DNA from: Gordonia sp. SL306
Lineage (GTDB): Bacteria > Actinomycetota > Actinomycetes > Mycobacteriales > Mycobacteriaceae
Direction: 5' to 3'
DNA length: 64,000 bases
Assembly: GCF_026625785.1 (NCBI RefSeq)
Contig: NZ_CP113063.1
Coordinates: 806,001 to 870,000 of the forward strand
Shown here piece after piece: positions 26,244-34,729 of this stretch. Every line of letters starts with the position of its first letter. Position 1 is the stretch's first letter. The notes beneath the pieces are model-generated. The model was not told where the DNA came from. It ran no database searches and worked only from the letters and a program-made list of their open reading frames with translations. The position numbers and the translations under genes are program-made.

Positions 26244-26611
26244 TACTTCTTCTTCCCGGCGATGGTCTTCTTCGGGCCCTTGCGAGTGCGGGCATTCGTC
26301 TTGGTGCGCTGGCCATGGACGGGCAGGCCACGACGGTGGCGCAGACCCTGGTAGCAGCCGATCTCGATCTTGCGACGGATATCGGCCTGCACCTCGCGAC
26401 GCAGGTCACCCTCGACCTTCACCGAGGCCTCGATGTACTCACGCAGCTTCGCGACGTCTGCGTCGGTGAGATCCTTTGCACGAAGGTCGGGGCTGAGCCC
26501 GGTGCCCTCGAGGATCTCCTGGGAGGTGGTACGCCCAACTCCGTAGATGTAGGTCAGTGCGATCTCCAGCCGCTTCTCGCGGGGGAGATCCACACCAGCA
26601 ACACGTGCCAT
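26243..26611 (-). CDS. rpsM: 30S ribosomal protein S13
   Basis: A 122-residue head protein with [20 protein letters not shown], the helix-two-turn-helix [16 protein letters not shown], and the basic tail [20 protein letters not shown] that reaches the P-site tRNA. It is followed directly by rpsK. Confidence 0.99.
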   Translation of the reverse strand: MARVAGVDLPREKRLEIALTYIYGVGRTTSQEILEGTGLSPDLRAKDLTDADVAKLREYIEASVKVEGDLRREVQADIRRKIEIGCYQGLRHRRGLPVHGQRTKTNARTRKGPKKTIAGKKK

Positions 26612-26667
26612 GTGGCGGATTTCCTTTTCTTGTCAGAGGTCTGCTCCCAGTCCGTCCCGAATCTGTT

Positions 26668-26687
26668 GCCGGACCGTTGTGTCCGGC
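26668..26687 (-). promoter_or_regulatory. Intercistronic hairpin between rpmJ and rpsM
   Basis: GCCGGAC (26668-26674) and GTCCGGC (26681-26687) form a perfect 7-bp stem with a 6-base loop in the 193-base gap between rpmJ and rpsM. It may protect or process the transcript. There is no T run to suggest full termination. Confidence 0.45.
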
Positions 26688-26804
26688 CATTCGGGCTCCG
26701 GCCTCTGAACCGGAGGTGGGCGTCGACCCGTTTGTCGACACTGGTGTTGGGAGTGCTTCGTCGATATTCAGTTGTCCTTCAAGCGACCCGGAGGGTTGCC
26801 GTGA

Positions 26805-26918
26805 TCAGCCCTGACGCTGCTTGTGACGCAGGTTCTCGCAGATCACCATGACCCGACCGTTACGACGGATCACCTTGCACTTCTCGCAGATCGGCTTGAC
26901 GCTCGGCTGAACCTTCAC
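26805..26918 (-). CDS. rpmJ: 50S ribosomal protein L36
   Basis: A 37-residue protein translated from a GTG at 26916-26918: [20 protein letters not shown], continuing to HKQRQG. The zinc site is intact (Cys11, Cys14, Cys27, His32), so this is the zinc-binding form. It is short and easily missed. It sits between infA and rpsM in the normal alpha-operon order. A GGAGAAGC stretch precedes the start. Confidence 0.97.
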   Translation of the reverse strand: MKVQPSVKPICEKCKVIRRNGRVMVICENLRHKQRQG

Positions 26919-27027
26919 GTCCGCTTCTCCTTGAATGGTCGGGTACGGCAGTGCCGCGCCCGTCGGTGTTTTCCTTCAGCGGCGACTGCGCCGCCGCTGT
27001 GGTTCTTACCCGTGTTCCGGGGAAGTC

Positions 27028-27249
27028 TTACTTGTACCGATAAACGATGCGCCCACGACCGAGGTCGTACGGCGAGAGTTCCACGACGACCCGGTCCTCG
27101 GGCAGGATGCGGATGTAGTGCTGCCGCATCTTGCCGCTGATGTGGGCGAGAACCTTGTGACCGTTCTCCAGCTCAATACGAAACATCGCATTGGGCAGGG
27201 GTTCGATGACTCGTCCCTCGACCTCGATGGCCCCGTCTTTTTTCGCCAT
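27028..27249 (-). CDS. infA: Translation initiation factor IF-1
   Basis: A 73-residue S1/OB-fold protein ([52 protein letters not shown]). It binds the ribosomal A site during initiation. It is the first gene of this transcript. Its upstream region holds a promoter-like sequence and a hairpin. A GGAGGA stretch lies just before the ATG. Confidence 0.99.
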   Translation of the reverse strand: MAKKDGAIEVEGRVIEPLPNAMFRIELENGHKVLAHISGKMRQHYIRILPEDRVVVELSPYDLGRGRIVYRYK

Positions 27250-27277
27250 GTCCTCCGCGATCCTGGCTGCTCACCCG

Positions 27278-27312
27278 GGGCTTCCTCGATCAGACCCGTA
27301 GGTCGGAAGCCC
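27278..27312 (-). promoter_or_regulatory. Hairpin in the infA leader
   Basis: GGGCTTCC (27278-27285) and GGAAGCCC (27305-27312) are perfect complements separated by 19 bases, 28 bases upstream of infA. This is probably a leader structure, since a promoter-like pair lies behind it. Confidence 0.45.
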
Positions 27313-27323
27313 GGTTGAAACCG

Positions 27324-27352
27324 TGTTTATCCGTTAGTGTGATGACACCGAA
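27324..27352 (-). promoter_or_regulatory. Candidate promoter for infA and the alpha operon
   Basis: On the minus strand TTCGGT (27352-27347), a 17-base spacer and TAAACA (27329-27324) lie about 75 bases before infA. The -10 lacks the final T of TANNNT, so support is modest. Confidence 0.35.
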
Positions 27353-27520
27353 TCGGGTGACCGGTCTCATCGGCGGTGAAGCGCGTCGGACCCTCGACGT
27401 CACTCGGCGAACTGCCGGATGACACGCAAGGACCGGCGTGCGATGCACACCGACGTTCTATGTTACGCGAACTGGCGGAACAGTCCAAACCGCCAGCAGC
27501 GGCGAGACCACCGACAGCGG

Positions 27521-28711
27521 TCAGGGCCACACCCGGCCGGCCGGATCCAGCCGCACCCGATGGTCGAAGATCCACGCTTGCGAACGTTCGGTCACCAGGT
27601 AGCGGAAGACCAGTGTCATCACGGCGTCGTTGAGCATCCGGGTCAGTCCCGTCGGCGTCTTGGTGCTACTCGACCGGGCACCGAGCGCCACGATCCTCTC
27701 CACCCGCGCCCGGCGGGCACTCTCGAACACCACGAAGCCTGCCTCGACATCGCGCGATCCGGCCAGCGAGGCGGCCATCACCACCGCGTCTTCGAGTGCC
27801 ATCGACGCACCCTGCCCGGAACTGGGCGCCGGCGCGTGGATGGCATCGCCCACCAGCCCGACGCGCCCGCGGTGCCACACCGGCACGGACGGCAGGTCGT
27901 AAGTGTTGTCGGCGGCGAGTTCGAGTTGGCCATCGCGGATGAGCCCGGCGAACGGACCGTCGTCCGCCTCGGCCAGCTCGACCAGGATCTCGCGCCACCG
28001 CTCGTCGGAGGTGGCGGCCCGTTCCGTCTGCGAGATCGCGCCGCGCGGAACGTTGGCGAACCACACGACGTCGCCGTCGGGGGTCGGCAGGGCACCGAAG
28101 AATGCCCGCCGCCCGAACACGAAGTACCAGGATTCGACCGGCAGCGAGTGCGCGGCGTCCGGCCCGCGGGTGACACCGCCGAAATTGGCGAGCCCCACGT
28201 ACCGACCGCGCGGGGCGCCCGGGTCGATCGCCGCGCGGACGACCGAATGGATTCCGTCGGCCCCGATCACGAGATCGCCGGCCAGCCGCCGTCCGTCGGC
28301 GAGGGTGACCGACGCGTTCTCGTCGGCCGCGACGACCCGAGCGTCGTCGTGGACCTCGATGCCGCGGTCGCGCGCCCCTTCGCGGAGCGCCGCGGCGAGT
28401 TCGGATCGTTTGAAGGAGAGGGCGGGCGTGCCGTCCGCCAACGGGGATCCCAGCGGGAGCACGCCGAGCCGCCTGCCCGTCGCACCGGCCATCACGTTGT
28501 GGCGGGTGGGTACGCCGAGCTCGCGAACCGGACCGAGCGCCCCGATCGCGTCGAGCGCCGCCAGTCCGTTCGGCGAGATCGTGAACCACGACCCGGCGCC
28601 GTCCCCTCCTGCCGGGCGCGCCTCGAGGATCACCGCATCCACACCGATCGCCTGCAACGCCATCGCCGTGGCCGGACCGGCGATTCCACCACCCACCACC
28701 AGTGCCCGCAT
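27521..28711 (-). CDS. FAD-dependent aromatic-type monooxygenase
   Basis: A 396-residue flavoprotein of the p-hydroxybenzoate hydroxylase fold: MRALVVGGGIAGPATAMAL (GxGxxG for FAD), the DG motif GDLVIGADGIHSVVR and the GD motif GRVGLVGDAIHAPAPSSGQG. NAD(P)H-driven oxygen insertion into a small aromatic or drug-like compound is the family reaction. The substrate is not identifiable; tetracycline-type degraders belong to the same superfamily. ATG 28711 is used because FAD binding begins there and AAAGGA precedes it. It diverges from a MarR gene across a set of palindromes. Confidence 0.9.
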   Translation of the reverse strand: MRALVVGGGIAGPATAMALQAIGVDAVILEARPAGGDGAGSWFTISPNGLAALDAIGALGPVRELGVPTRHNVMAGATGRRLGVLPLGSPLADGTPALSFKRSELAAALREGARDRGIEVHDDARVVAADENASVTLADGRRLAGDLVIGADGIHSVVRAAIDPGAPRGRYVGLANFGGVTRGPDAAHSLPVESWYFVFGRRAFFGALPTPDGDVVWFANVPRGAISQTERAATSDERWREILVELAEADDGPFAGLIRDGQLELAADNTYDLPSVPVWHRGRVGLVGDAIHAPAPSSGQGASMALEDAVVMAASLAGSRDVEAGFVVFESARRARVERIVALGARSSSTKTPTGLTRMLNDAVMTLVFRYLVTERSQAWIFDHRVRLDPAGRVWP

Positions 28712-28721
28712 GACATGATCC

Positions 28722-28773
28722 TTTCGTACGAAACTCGTACGATTCGAAGTTCGAATCTTTCGTATTTCGAAAG
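28722..28773. promoter_or_regulatory. Cluster of palindromic operators for the MarR regulator
   Basis: Three perfect dyads lie side by side: TTTCGTACGAAA (28722-28733), GATTCGAAGTTCGAATC (28741-28757) and CTTTCG-TATTT-CGAAAG (28757-28773). All share TTCG/CGAA half-sites. They fill nearly the whole 71-base gap between the monooxygenase and marR start codons, where both promoters must lie. Confidence 0.85.
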
Positions 28774-28782
28774 GGAAGCACG

Positions 28783-29244
28783 ATGTCACGGTCTCGTCAA
28801 GCGGCGCTCGACGATGTCGGGCGGGCGCTGCAGGGCTATCAGCGGACCGTCCAGGCGTTCGACGACGTGGTGGCCCGCCGGCTCGGTGTCGGACCGGCCG
28901 ACCTGCGGTGTCTCGATTGGCTGAGCGAGAGCGCGCGCTCCGCGGGCGAGCTGGCCGTCGCGACAGGTCTGCGTCCTGCCGCGACGACGGCGTTGATCGA
29001 TCGGCTCACGGAGAAGGGATTCGTCCGCCGTAACGCGTCGCCTGCCGACCGGCGGCGAGTCCTCGTCGAACTCACCGACGATGGTCGTGAGCGCGTCTGG
29101 GCGGCCTACGGTCCCATGGTCACCGAGGGACAACACCTGTTCGACGGCCACTCAACCGCCGAATTGGATGCGTTGCGGGACCTTCTCGAGTCGATGTCGG
29201 AACTCACCGAACGCCACCGGACCCGCCTCGAAACGGAAGAATAG
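28783..29244 (+). CDS. MarR-family transcriptional regulator
   Basis: A 153-residue winged-helix regulator: RCLDWLSESARSAGELAVAT, then the recognition helix LRPAATTALIDRLTEKGFV and the wing RNASPADRRRVLVELTDDG. It is divergent from the monooxygenase and almost surely controls it and itself through the palindromes between them. The inducer is probably the substrate of the enzyme. Confidence 0.92.
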   Translation: MSRSRQAALDDVGRALQGYQRTVQAFDDVVARRLGVGPADLRCLDWLSESARSAGELAVATGLRPAATTALIDRLTEKGFVRRNASPADRRRVLVELTDDGRERVWAAYGPMVTEGQHLFDGHSTAELDALRDLLESMSELTERHRTRLETEE

Positions 29245-29249
29245 GCGGC

Positions 29250-29597
29250 ATGGGCACCGTCGACGACTACCTTGCCGGACTCGACCCCGACGATCGCGAC
29301 GCCATCGAGCGCGTCTATTCGATCGCCCGTGAGCTGGTCCCCGACACCGAGCAGGGCACCGGCTACGGCATGCCGGCGCTCACGTACCGCGGCAAGCCGC
29401 TCCTCTCTGTCATGCGGACGAAGAAGCACATCGGTGTCTATCCGTTCAGCCAGGACGCGGTGGCGGCGGCCGCCCCGAGACTCGACGGCTTCGACCTCGA
29501 GAAGGGCACGATCCGTTTCCAGCCCGACACGCCCATGCCCGACGAGGCCGTCCGGGCGATGGTCAGCGCCCGCCGAGATCAGATCACCGCCGGCTGA
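29250..29597 (+). CDS. DUF1801/YdhG-like small protein
   Basis: A 115-residue protein with the family pattern DDYLAGLDPDDRDAIERVYS, GYGMPALTYRGKPL, HIGVYPFS and KGTIRFQPDTPMP. Relatives are linked to iron handling (frataxin-like fold) in some annotations, but function is not settled. It follows the MarR gene by five bases and may share its transcript. Confidence 0.85.
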   Translation: MGTVDDYLAGLDPDDRDAIERVYSIARELVPDTEQGTGYGMPALTYRGKPLLSVMRTKKHIGVYPFSQDAVAAAAPRLDGFDLEKGTIRFQPDTPMPDEAVRAMVSARRDQITAG

Positions 29598-29674
29598 CGA
29601 TCCTCGGGACCGACGAATCGTCGGACCAGGCGGCCATCACCGATTCAGCATCATCGCCTGGCACACTGTTGGCC

Positions 29675-30061
29675 ATGTCCGCGTTCTTGATTCGTTCCGC
29701 ATTCACCGGATTCGCCCTGTGGATCGCAACCCTGATCGTCCCGGGTCTCGACTTCGTCGGCGGCTCGACGAACTGGGAGAAGTTCGGGATCGTCGTCGTG
29801 GTGGCGCTGATCTTCGGCGTCGTCAACGCGATCATCAAGCCGATCGTCCAGATCCTCTCGATCCCCCTCTACATCCTCACGCTCGGCCTCATCCACGTGG
29901 TGATCAACGCGTTCATGCTGGAGATCACCGCGTGGATCACACGCAACACCACCCATTGGGGTCTGGCTGTGGACGACTTCTTCTGGTCGGCGATCTTCGG
30001 CGCGATCGTGATCTCGCTTGTCGGCTGGGCCGTCGGCCTCGTTCTGAAGGAGCCGGTGTGA
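29675..30061 (+). CDS. Four-helix membrane protein of the phage-holin superfamily IV
   Basis: A 128-residue protein with four hydrophobic segments (FTGFALWIATLIVPGLDFVG; FGIVVVVALIFGVVNAIIKP; YILTLGLIHVVINAFMLEIT; SAIFGAIVISLVGWAVGLVL). NAIIKPIVQILSIPLYILTLG is the signature of the family (DUF360/YvlD-like). These are housekeeping envelope proteins in actinobacteria, not evidence of a prophage. A TTG six bases earlier is in frame; ATG 29675 is preferred. The stop overlaps the start of the next gene (GTGA). Confidence 0.88.
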   Translation: MSAFLIRSAFTGFALWIATLIVPGLDFVGGSTNWEKFGIVVVVALIFGVVNAIIKPIVQILSIPLYILTLGLIHVVINAFMLEITAWITRNTTHWGLAVDDFFWSAIFGAIVISLVGWAVGLVLKEPV

Positions 30062-30789
30062 GCACCCGCGGCGCGTCGTTCGCGCGTGTGGTGGCCGTCG
30101 CCGCCGTCGTGGTCGCCGTACTCGGCGTATCCGCCTGCGGCAGTGACGACAACGGCGACAAGCCACGCACGGTGACGGTCGTGGGCAGCGGGAAAGTCAC
30201 CGGCACACCGGACACCCTGCGTGCCGATATCGGCGTCGAGGCGACGGCCGCAGACGTCTCCAGCGCACTGAACGAAGCGAGCGCGAAGGTCAAACAGGTG
30301 ACCGACGCCGTGGTCGCGGCAGGCGTGGAGCGCAAGGACATCCAGACCCAGCAGGTGAACCTGAGCCCGCAGTACTCCAGCCCGGTGCCCGGCGGCACCA
30401 GCGGGATCTCCGGCTATCAGGCCACCAACACGGTCCGCGTCACGATCCGCGACATCGGCAAGGCGTCCGACGTCTTGGCCGCTGCCGCCACCGCGGGCGG
30501 CAACAACACCCGGATCAGCAATGTCAGCTTCGCCATCGACGACGACTCGGACCTGATGAAGAAGGCGCGTGAGGCGGCATTCGACGACGCGCGCAGCCGT
30601 GCCGATCAATACGCGCAACTGGCCGGCGACTCGCTCGGCAAGGTGCAGACCATCTCCGAATCGACCAGCGGCCAGGACCAGCCGACGCCACTCCAGCGGG
30701 ACTCGTCGGTGGGTGGCACCCGGGTCCCGGTAGAGCCCGGCGAGCAGACGCTGACATTCAACGTCAACGTCACCTACGCGCTTACCTAG
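30058..30789 (+). CDS. SIMPL-domain (DUF541) lipoprotein
   Basis: A 243-residue secreted protein. Residues 1-27 are a lipoprotein signal with the lipobox VSAC (Cys27). The rest is the SIMPL domain: TVTVVGSGKVTGTPDTLRAD, RKDIQTQQVNLSPQY, GYQATNTVRVTIRDI and KAREAAFDDARSRADQYAQL. Related proteins form periplasmic or surface rings or protect against oxidation; the role here is unknown. It is translationally coupled to the holin-like protein, so the two may act together in the envelope (inference). Confidence 0.9.
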   Translation: MSTRGASFARVVAVAAVVVAVLGVSACGSDDNGDKPRTVTVVGSGKVTGTPDTLRADIGVEATAADVSSALNEASAKVKQVTDAVVAAGVERKDIQTQQVNLSPQYSSPVPGGTSGISGYQATNTVRVTIRDIGKASDVLAAAATAGGNNTRISNVSFAIDDDSDLMKKAREAAFDDARSRADQYAQLAGDSLGKVQTISESTSGQDQPTPLQRDSSVGGTRVPVEPGEQTLTFNVNVTYALT

Positions 30790-30804
30790 GTTTTCGCGCC
30801 CGCT

Positions 30805-30962
30805 GATCGAGTAGCCCGGAGCGCACGCGGATGGCGTATCGAGAGCACCGTATCCATCTGTCGCGGAGATGGTCTCGATACGCCGACTCGCAAGCTCGCC
30901 GGCTACTCGACTTGCGGATGGGGACTTCGCCGGCTACTCGACCTGCGGATGGGGACTTCGCC
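30805..30962. repeat. Composite repeat: two dispersed-repeat copies plus a 31-bp direct duplication
   Basis: A plus-strand copy (GATCGAGTAGCCCGGAGCG...) lies at 30805-30845, and a minus-orientation copy (TCTCGATACGCC...GGCTACTCGA) at 30871-30911. The 31-base unit starting GGCTACTCGAC is then repeated at 30901-30931 and 30932-30962 with one mismatch. The whole lies between the 3' ends of the SIMPL and luciferase-like genes. Confidence 0.85.
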
Positions 30963-30985
30963 GGCGGCGGCGGTCCACCGAGGTG

Positions 30986-31828
30986 TCAGCCGGCGCGCAG
31001 GATCGCGGCCAGCGGCGGGACGGGGTCACCGTCGCCGAGCACCTGGACCGCCACATGATCGGCCCCCGACGACAGGTGCGCGTCGACCTGGGCGCGCACC
31101 GACGCCGCATCACCATGCGCCACAAGGGTGTCGATGAGCGCATCGCTTCCACCGCCGGAGATGTCGTCGTCGGTCCAGCCGAGCCTCTTCAGGTTCGCCA
31201 CGTAGTTGCGCAAGTGTAGGTAGGGCTTGTCGACCGGCGGGCGCCCGACCGCACGGGCGGCCTCCGGATCGGTGTCGAGCACCACCTTGTGCTCGGGCGC
31301 CAACAACACACCGGGGCCGAGGATCTCGCGTGCCTGTGCAGTGTGGGCAGGCGGCGTCAGATACGGATGCGCACCAAGTGCGCGATCGGCGGAGAGCCTC
31401 AACATCTTCGGGCCCAGTGCGGCGAGCAGGCGACGCTCGGCGGGCACGTCCTTGCTGTCGAGCACGTCGAGGTAGTCGACGACCGCTTCGTACGGTTTCT
31501 TGTACTCTGCGGTCGCCTCGGGGTGGCCCGCGCCGATGCCGAGGTAGAAACGGCCCGGGAAGTCGGACTCGAGCTCGAGGTACTCGTCGGCGATCGTCGC
31601 GGCGTCGGTGTTCCAGATGTTCACGATGCCGGTGGCAACGGTGATGTCCTCCGTGGCCTCGAGCACCTTGCGGATCGGCCGGAGATTCTCGGGCGATCCA
31701 CCGAGCCAGATCGTGCCGTATCCGAGTTCCTCGATGGCCCGTGCCTGGTCTGGTGTGTACTTCCCCCACCCGCTCCAGGCCCCGTGGGTGCCGAATCGTG
31801 CGACATGGGCTGCTCTGTCCGAAGTCAT
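30986..31828 (-). CDS. LLM-class F420-dependent oxidoreductase
   Basis: A 280-residue TIM-barrel protein of the luciferase-like superfamily. ELGYGTIWLGGSP, TVATGIVNIWNTDAATIADE, RFYLGIGAGHPE and DHVAVQVLGDGD match the actinobacterial F420-using subgroup. The substrate is unknown. ATG 31828 starts MTSDRAAHVARFG; a further in-frame extension to 31909 is rich in Arg and Cys and less likely. It diverges from the ABC transport operon, so they may or may not be linked. Confidence 0.86.
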   Translation of the reverse strand: MTSDRAAHVARFGTHGAWSGWGKYTPDQARAIEELGYGTIWLGGSPENLRPIRKVLEATEDITVATGIVNIWNTDAATIADEYLELESDFPGRFYLGIGAGHPEATAEYKKPYEAVVDYLDVLDSKDVPAERRLLAALGPKMLRLSADRALGAHPYLTPPAHTAQAREILGPGVLLAPEHKVVLDTDPEAARAVGRPPVDKPYLHLRNYVANLKRLGWTDDDISGGGSDALIDTLVAHGDAASVRAQVDAHLSSGADHVAVQVLGDGDPVPPLAAILRAG

Positions 31829-31998
31829 GCACCTCGCAACGTCCCCCTCCCGCGCACTATTCCGTCCACCGATCCGACCGGATGAGACAACCGTCCAACA
31901 AAAGCCCACCGGGAACTTAACGGTTGGCCGAAACCGGCAACCCGGTCAATGTGATCAGTCGACACACCCACACTCATGATTTCCGAGAAAGCAGCACC

Positions 31999-33081
31999 GT
32001 GAGAATTCGAAGAACTGCGAAAATACTTGCGGCCGTGCTCCTGTCGAGTGCCATCGCGGCGGGCGTGACATCCTGCACACCGCCGGAGACCACCGCGCTC
32101 GACACCAGCACGCCACTGCCGACCAACATCCCAGACGGCACGCGGATCGTGGTCGCCGACCAGCAGAATCTCGTCCAGACGCTGCTCCGGGCAAGCGGAC
32201 TGGACAAGAATCTCCCCTTTTCGATCGAGTATGCGAACTTCACCGGCGGACCAGCCGTGCTCGAGGCGTTTCGGGCGGGGACCGCGGATGTCGCGCCGGT
32301 CGGCGACGTCCCGCCCATCCACGCGGCGCTGACGGGTCAGCAGGTTCCGATCATCCTGGCTCGCGAGGTGAAGCCGACCAACGTCGTGCTCGCCACCAAA
32401 CCGCACGCGGGCATCACGTCCCCATCCGATCTGCGTGGCAAGAAGATCGCCTACGCCGAGGGCACAGCGCAGCAGGTCAACGTCCTGCGGGCGCTGGCGA
32501 ACGCCGGGCTGACCACCGAAGATGTGACCCTGGTCCGTCTGCAGCTGTCGGAGTTCTCCGAGGCGCTCGGCGCAGGCGAGGTCGACGTCGCACCCCTCAA
32601 CGAACCCCGGTTGACCCGCTACCTCCGCGACTACGGTTCCGACGGAGCAGGTTTCATCGACCAGCAACGCGCGGGCAAGATCTCCGAAGGGCTCAGTTAC
32701 GTGTATGCGCGGGCCGAATCGTTGGCCGAGCCCGCGAAGGCCGCCGCGCTGCGGAGCCTCGTCACCACGCTCGTCAAGGCGTTCGCCTGGGTGAACTCTC
32801 ATCCACAGCAGTGGATCCAGAGTTACTACGTCGACGATCAGAAGGTGTCCGCCGACGACGGCTGGCGCATTCTGCAGAGCACCGGCACCACCGCCATCCC
32901 GCCGCTCGACGACACTCTCATCGCGCGCCAACAGGGCACAATCGACGTGATCGACAAGGCGGGTGAACTCCCCGAGCCGGTGTCGGCGGGTGACCTGTTC
33001 GACCGTCGATTCGGCGAGGTGATCGACCAGGCGGCACAGTCGGCCGGCATCACCCGACAGCCGGAGGAGGTGTCGCGATGA
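31999..33081 (+). CDS. ABC transporter substrate-binding lipoprotein (SsuA/NrtA type)
   Basis: A 360-residue lipoprotein: a basic start (MRIRRTAKIL), a hydrophobic stretch and the lipobox VTSC (Cys about 24). Then comes the two-lobed binding fold with RIVVADQQNLVQTLLRASG, VLEAFRAGTADVAPVGDVPP and KKIAYAEGTAQQVNVLRAL. This is the pattern of sulfonate, taurine and nitrate binders. The FMN-type monooxygenase downstream favours an organosulfur ligand (inference). A GTG at 31999 is taken as start. The stop overlaps the permease start (ATGA). Confidence 0.88.
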   Translation: MRIRRTAKILAAVLLSSAIAAGVTSCTPPETTALDTSTPLPTNIPDGTRIVVADQQNLVQTLLRASGLDKNLPFSIEYANFTGGPAVLEAFRAGTADVAPVGDVPPIHAALTGQQVPIILAREVKPTNVVLATKPHAGITSPSDLRGKKIAYAEGTAQQVNVLRALANAGLTTEDVTLVRLQLSEFSEALGAGEVDVAPLNEPRLTRYLRDYGSDGAGFIDQQRAGKISEGLSYVYARAESLAEPAKAAALRSLVTTLVKAFAWVNSHPQQWIQSYYVDDQKVSADDGWRILQSTGTTAIPPLDDTLIARQQGTIDVIDKAGELPEPVSAGDLFDRRFGEVIDQAAQSAGITRQPEEVSR

Positions 33082-33950
33082 CCACCCTCGTACGCCCGCC
33101 GAGCCGCGTCGGGGAGCGCCCGGCATCCACTGTCACCACCGATGGGCTCGAACGCCGAACCGGGACAACGCGTCCCCGCCAACTCGGGCCGGGACGCCCC
33201 ATCCCCGGCGGCTGGCTCATCGGTCCGACCCTGCTGCTGGCTGTCTGGATCATCGGCTCGGCCACCGGCTTCATCGACCCGCGGACGCTGCCGGCACCAC
33301 TGACCATCGCCGACACCGCCGGTGAGCTGTGGGCCGACGGCCGTCTTCCGGAGAACATCCTGGCGTCGTTGCGCCTCGCGTCGGTCTCGCTCGTGATCGG
33401 AGTGGTGCTCGGCGTCGTGCTGGCGCTGATGTCGGGGCTCAGCCGCGTCGGCGAGGCAGTCATCGACGGCCCCATCCAGATCAAACGCGCGATACCCACA
33501 CTCGCGATCATCCCGCTCGCGATCCTGTGGTTCGGGATCGGCGACTCCATGAAGATCACCATCATCGCCACCAGTGTGCTGATCCCGGTCTACATCAACA
33601 CCCACGCACAGTTGCGGGGGGTCGACGTTCGCTACGCCGAACTGGCCCAGACGGTGAAACTCTCTCGGTGGCAGTTCATCCGACGTGTCGCGCTACCCGG
33701 TGCCGTACCGGGGTTCTTCACCGGCCTCCGCCTCGCGGTGACGATCTCCTGGCTCGCGCTGGTGGTGGTCGAGCAGGTCAACGCCACCCAGGGGGTCGGC
33801 TACCTGATGAACCAGGCGCGGGTCTACGGACAGCTCGACGTCGTCGTGGTCGGCCTGGTCGTCTACGCGGTCTTCGGCCTGATCGGCGACATCGCCGTGC
33901 GCACCGTCGAGAGGAGGGCATTGTCATGGCGACGTTCACTGGGCAGCTGA
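33078..33950 (+). CDS. ABC transporter permease (SsuC/TauC type)
   Basis: A 290-residue inner-membrane protein with about six helices. A hydrophobic segment (WLIGPTLLLAVWIIGSATGF) leads the membrane domain. AIIPLAILWFGIGDSMKITI and the EAA-loop YAELAQTVKLSRWQFIRRVA mark the sulfonate/nitrate permease group, with the ATPase-contacting helix in the latter. It is translationally coupled to the binding protein and overlaps the ATPase gene by 25 bases. Confidence 0.9.
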   Translation: MTTLVRPPSRVGERPASTVTTDGLERRTGTTRPRQLGPGRPIPGGWLIGPTLLLAVWIIGSATGFIDPRTLPAPLTIADTAGELWADGRLPENILASLRLASVSLVIGVVLGVVLALMSGLSRVGEAVIDGPIQIKRAIPTLAIIPLAILWFGIGDSMKITIIATSVLIPVYINTHAQLRGVDVRYAELAQTVKLSRWQFIRRVALPGAVPGFFTGLRLAVTISWLALVVVEQVNATQGVGYLMNQARVYGQLDVVVVGLVVYAVFGLIGDIAVRTVERRALSWRRSLGS

Positions 33951-34723
33951 GCGATCGCGCCGGCCGAGACACCGACGCGACTCATCCGGACCTCCAGGAC
34001 CCGATACCGGGAACCGTTCTCTCCACAAGGGATCTCACGCGTCGCTACGGTGACCGGACCGTTCTCGACAGCATCGACCTCACCATCGCCGCAGGTGAGT
34101 TCGTGGCGCTCCTCGGCCGCAGCGGCAGCGGGAAGAGCACGCTGCTGCGGGCGGTCGCGGGACTCGACGCAGGCGTCGACGGTACCGGTGTCCTCGACGT
34201 GGCGCGCGAGACATCGGTGGTCTTCCAGGACTCACGCCTGCTGCCCTGGGCACGCGTCCTGCCCAATGTGACCCTCGGACTCACCGGCCACGACGCCCGG
34301 CGGGCGGGCCTCGACGCGCTCACCGATGTCGGTCTCGCGGACCGCGAACGGGCCTGGCCCAACGAATTGTCCGGCGGCGAGCAACAACGGGCCGCCCTCG
34401 CACGTTCTCTCGTCCGCCGTCCCGCCCTGTTGCTGGCCGACGAACCCTTCGGCGCACTCGACGCCCTGACCCGTCTCCGGATGCACGAGTTGCTGCGACA
34501 GCTCTGCACGAAGTACCGCCCTGGCGTGCTCCTGGTGACCCACGACGTCGACGAGGCCGTCGCACTCGCCGATCGTGTTCTGGTCCTCGACGACGGCCGT
34601 TTCGTCGCCGACCGCAGTCTCGCCGCCTTGGGTTCGCAGCGCTCTCTGCGAGATCCCGAGTTCATCGCTCACCGGGAGGCTCTCCTCGCCGCCCTCGGTG
34701 TCGAAACCACCTCGAACGGATAG
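33926..34723 (+). CDS. ABC transporter ATP-binding protein (SsuB/TauB type)
   Basis: A 265-residue ATPase: Walker A LLGRSGSGKSTLLRAVAG (about 66-83), Q-loop VVFQDSRLLPW, signature LSGGEQQRAALARSLV, Walker B LLLADEPFGALDALTR and the switch His in LVTHDVDEAV. It powers the upstream permease. ATG 33926 lies in the 3' end of the permease gene with AGGAGG upstream. The N-terminal 30 residues are extra to the usual domain. Confidence 0.92.
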   Translation: MATFTGQLSDRAGRDTDATHPDLQDPIPGTVLSTRDLTRRYGDRTVLDSIDLTIAAGEFVALLGRSGSGKSTLLRAVAGLDAGVDGTGVLDVARETSVVFQDSRLLPWARVLPNVTLGLTGHDARRAGLDALTDVGLADRERAWPNELSGGEQQRAALARSLVRRPALLLADEPFGALDALTRLRMHELLRQLCTKYRPGVLLVTHDVDEAVALADRVLVLDDGRFVADRSLAALGSQRSLRDPEFIAHREALLAALGVETTSNG

Positions 34724-34729
34724 GAATCC

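Noticed and set aside
29675..30061. Holin-like gene as evidence of a prophage
   Set aside because: The family is a common chromosomal membrane protein in actinobacteria, and no other phage gene is near.
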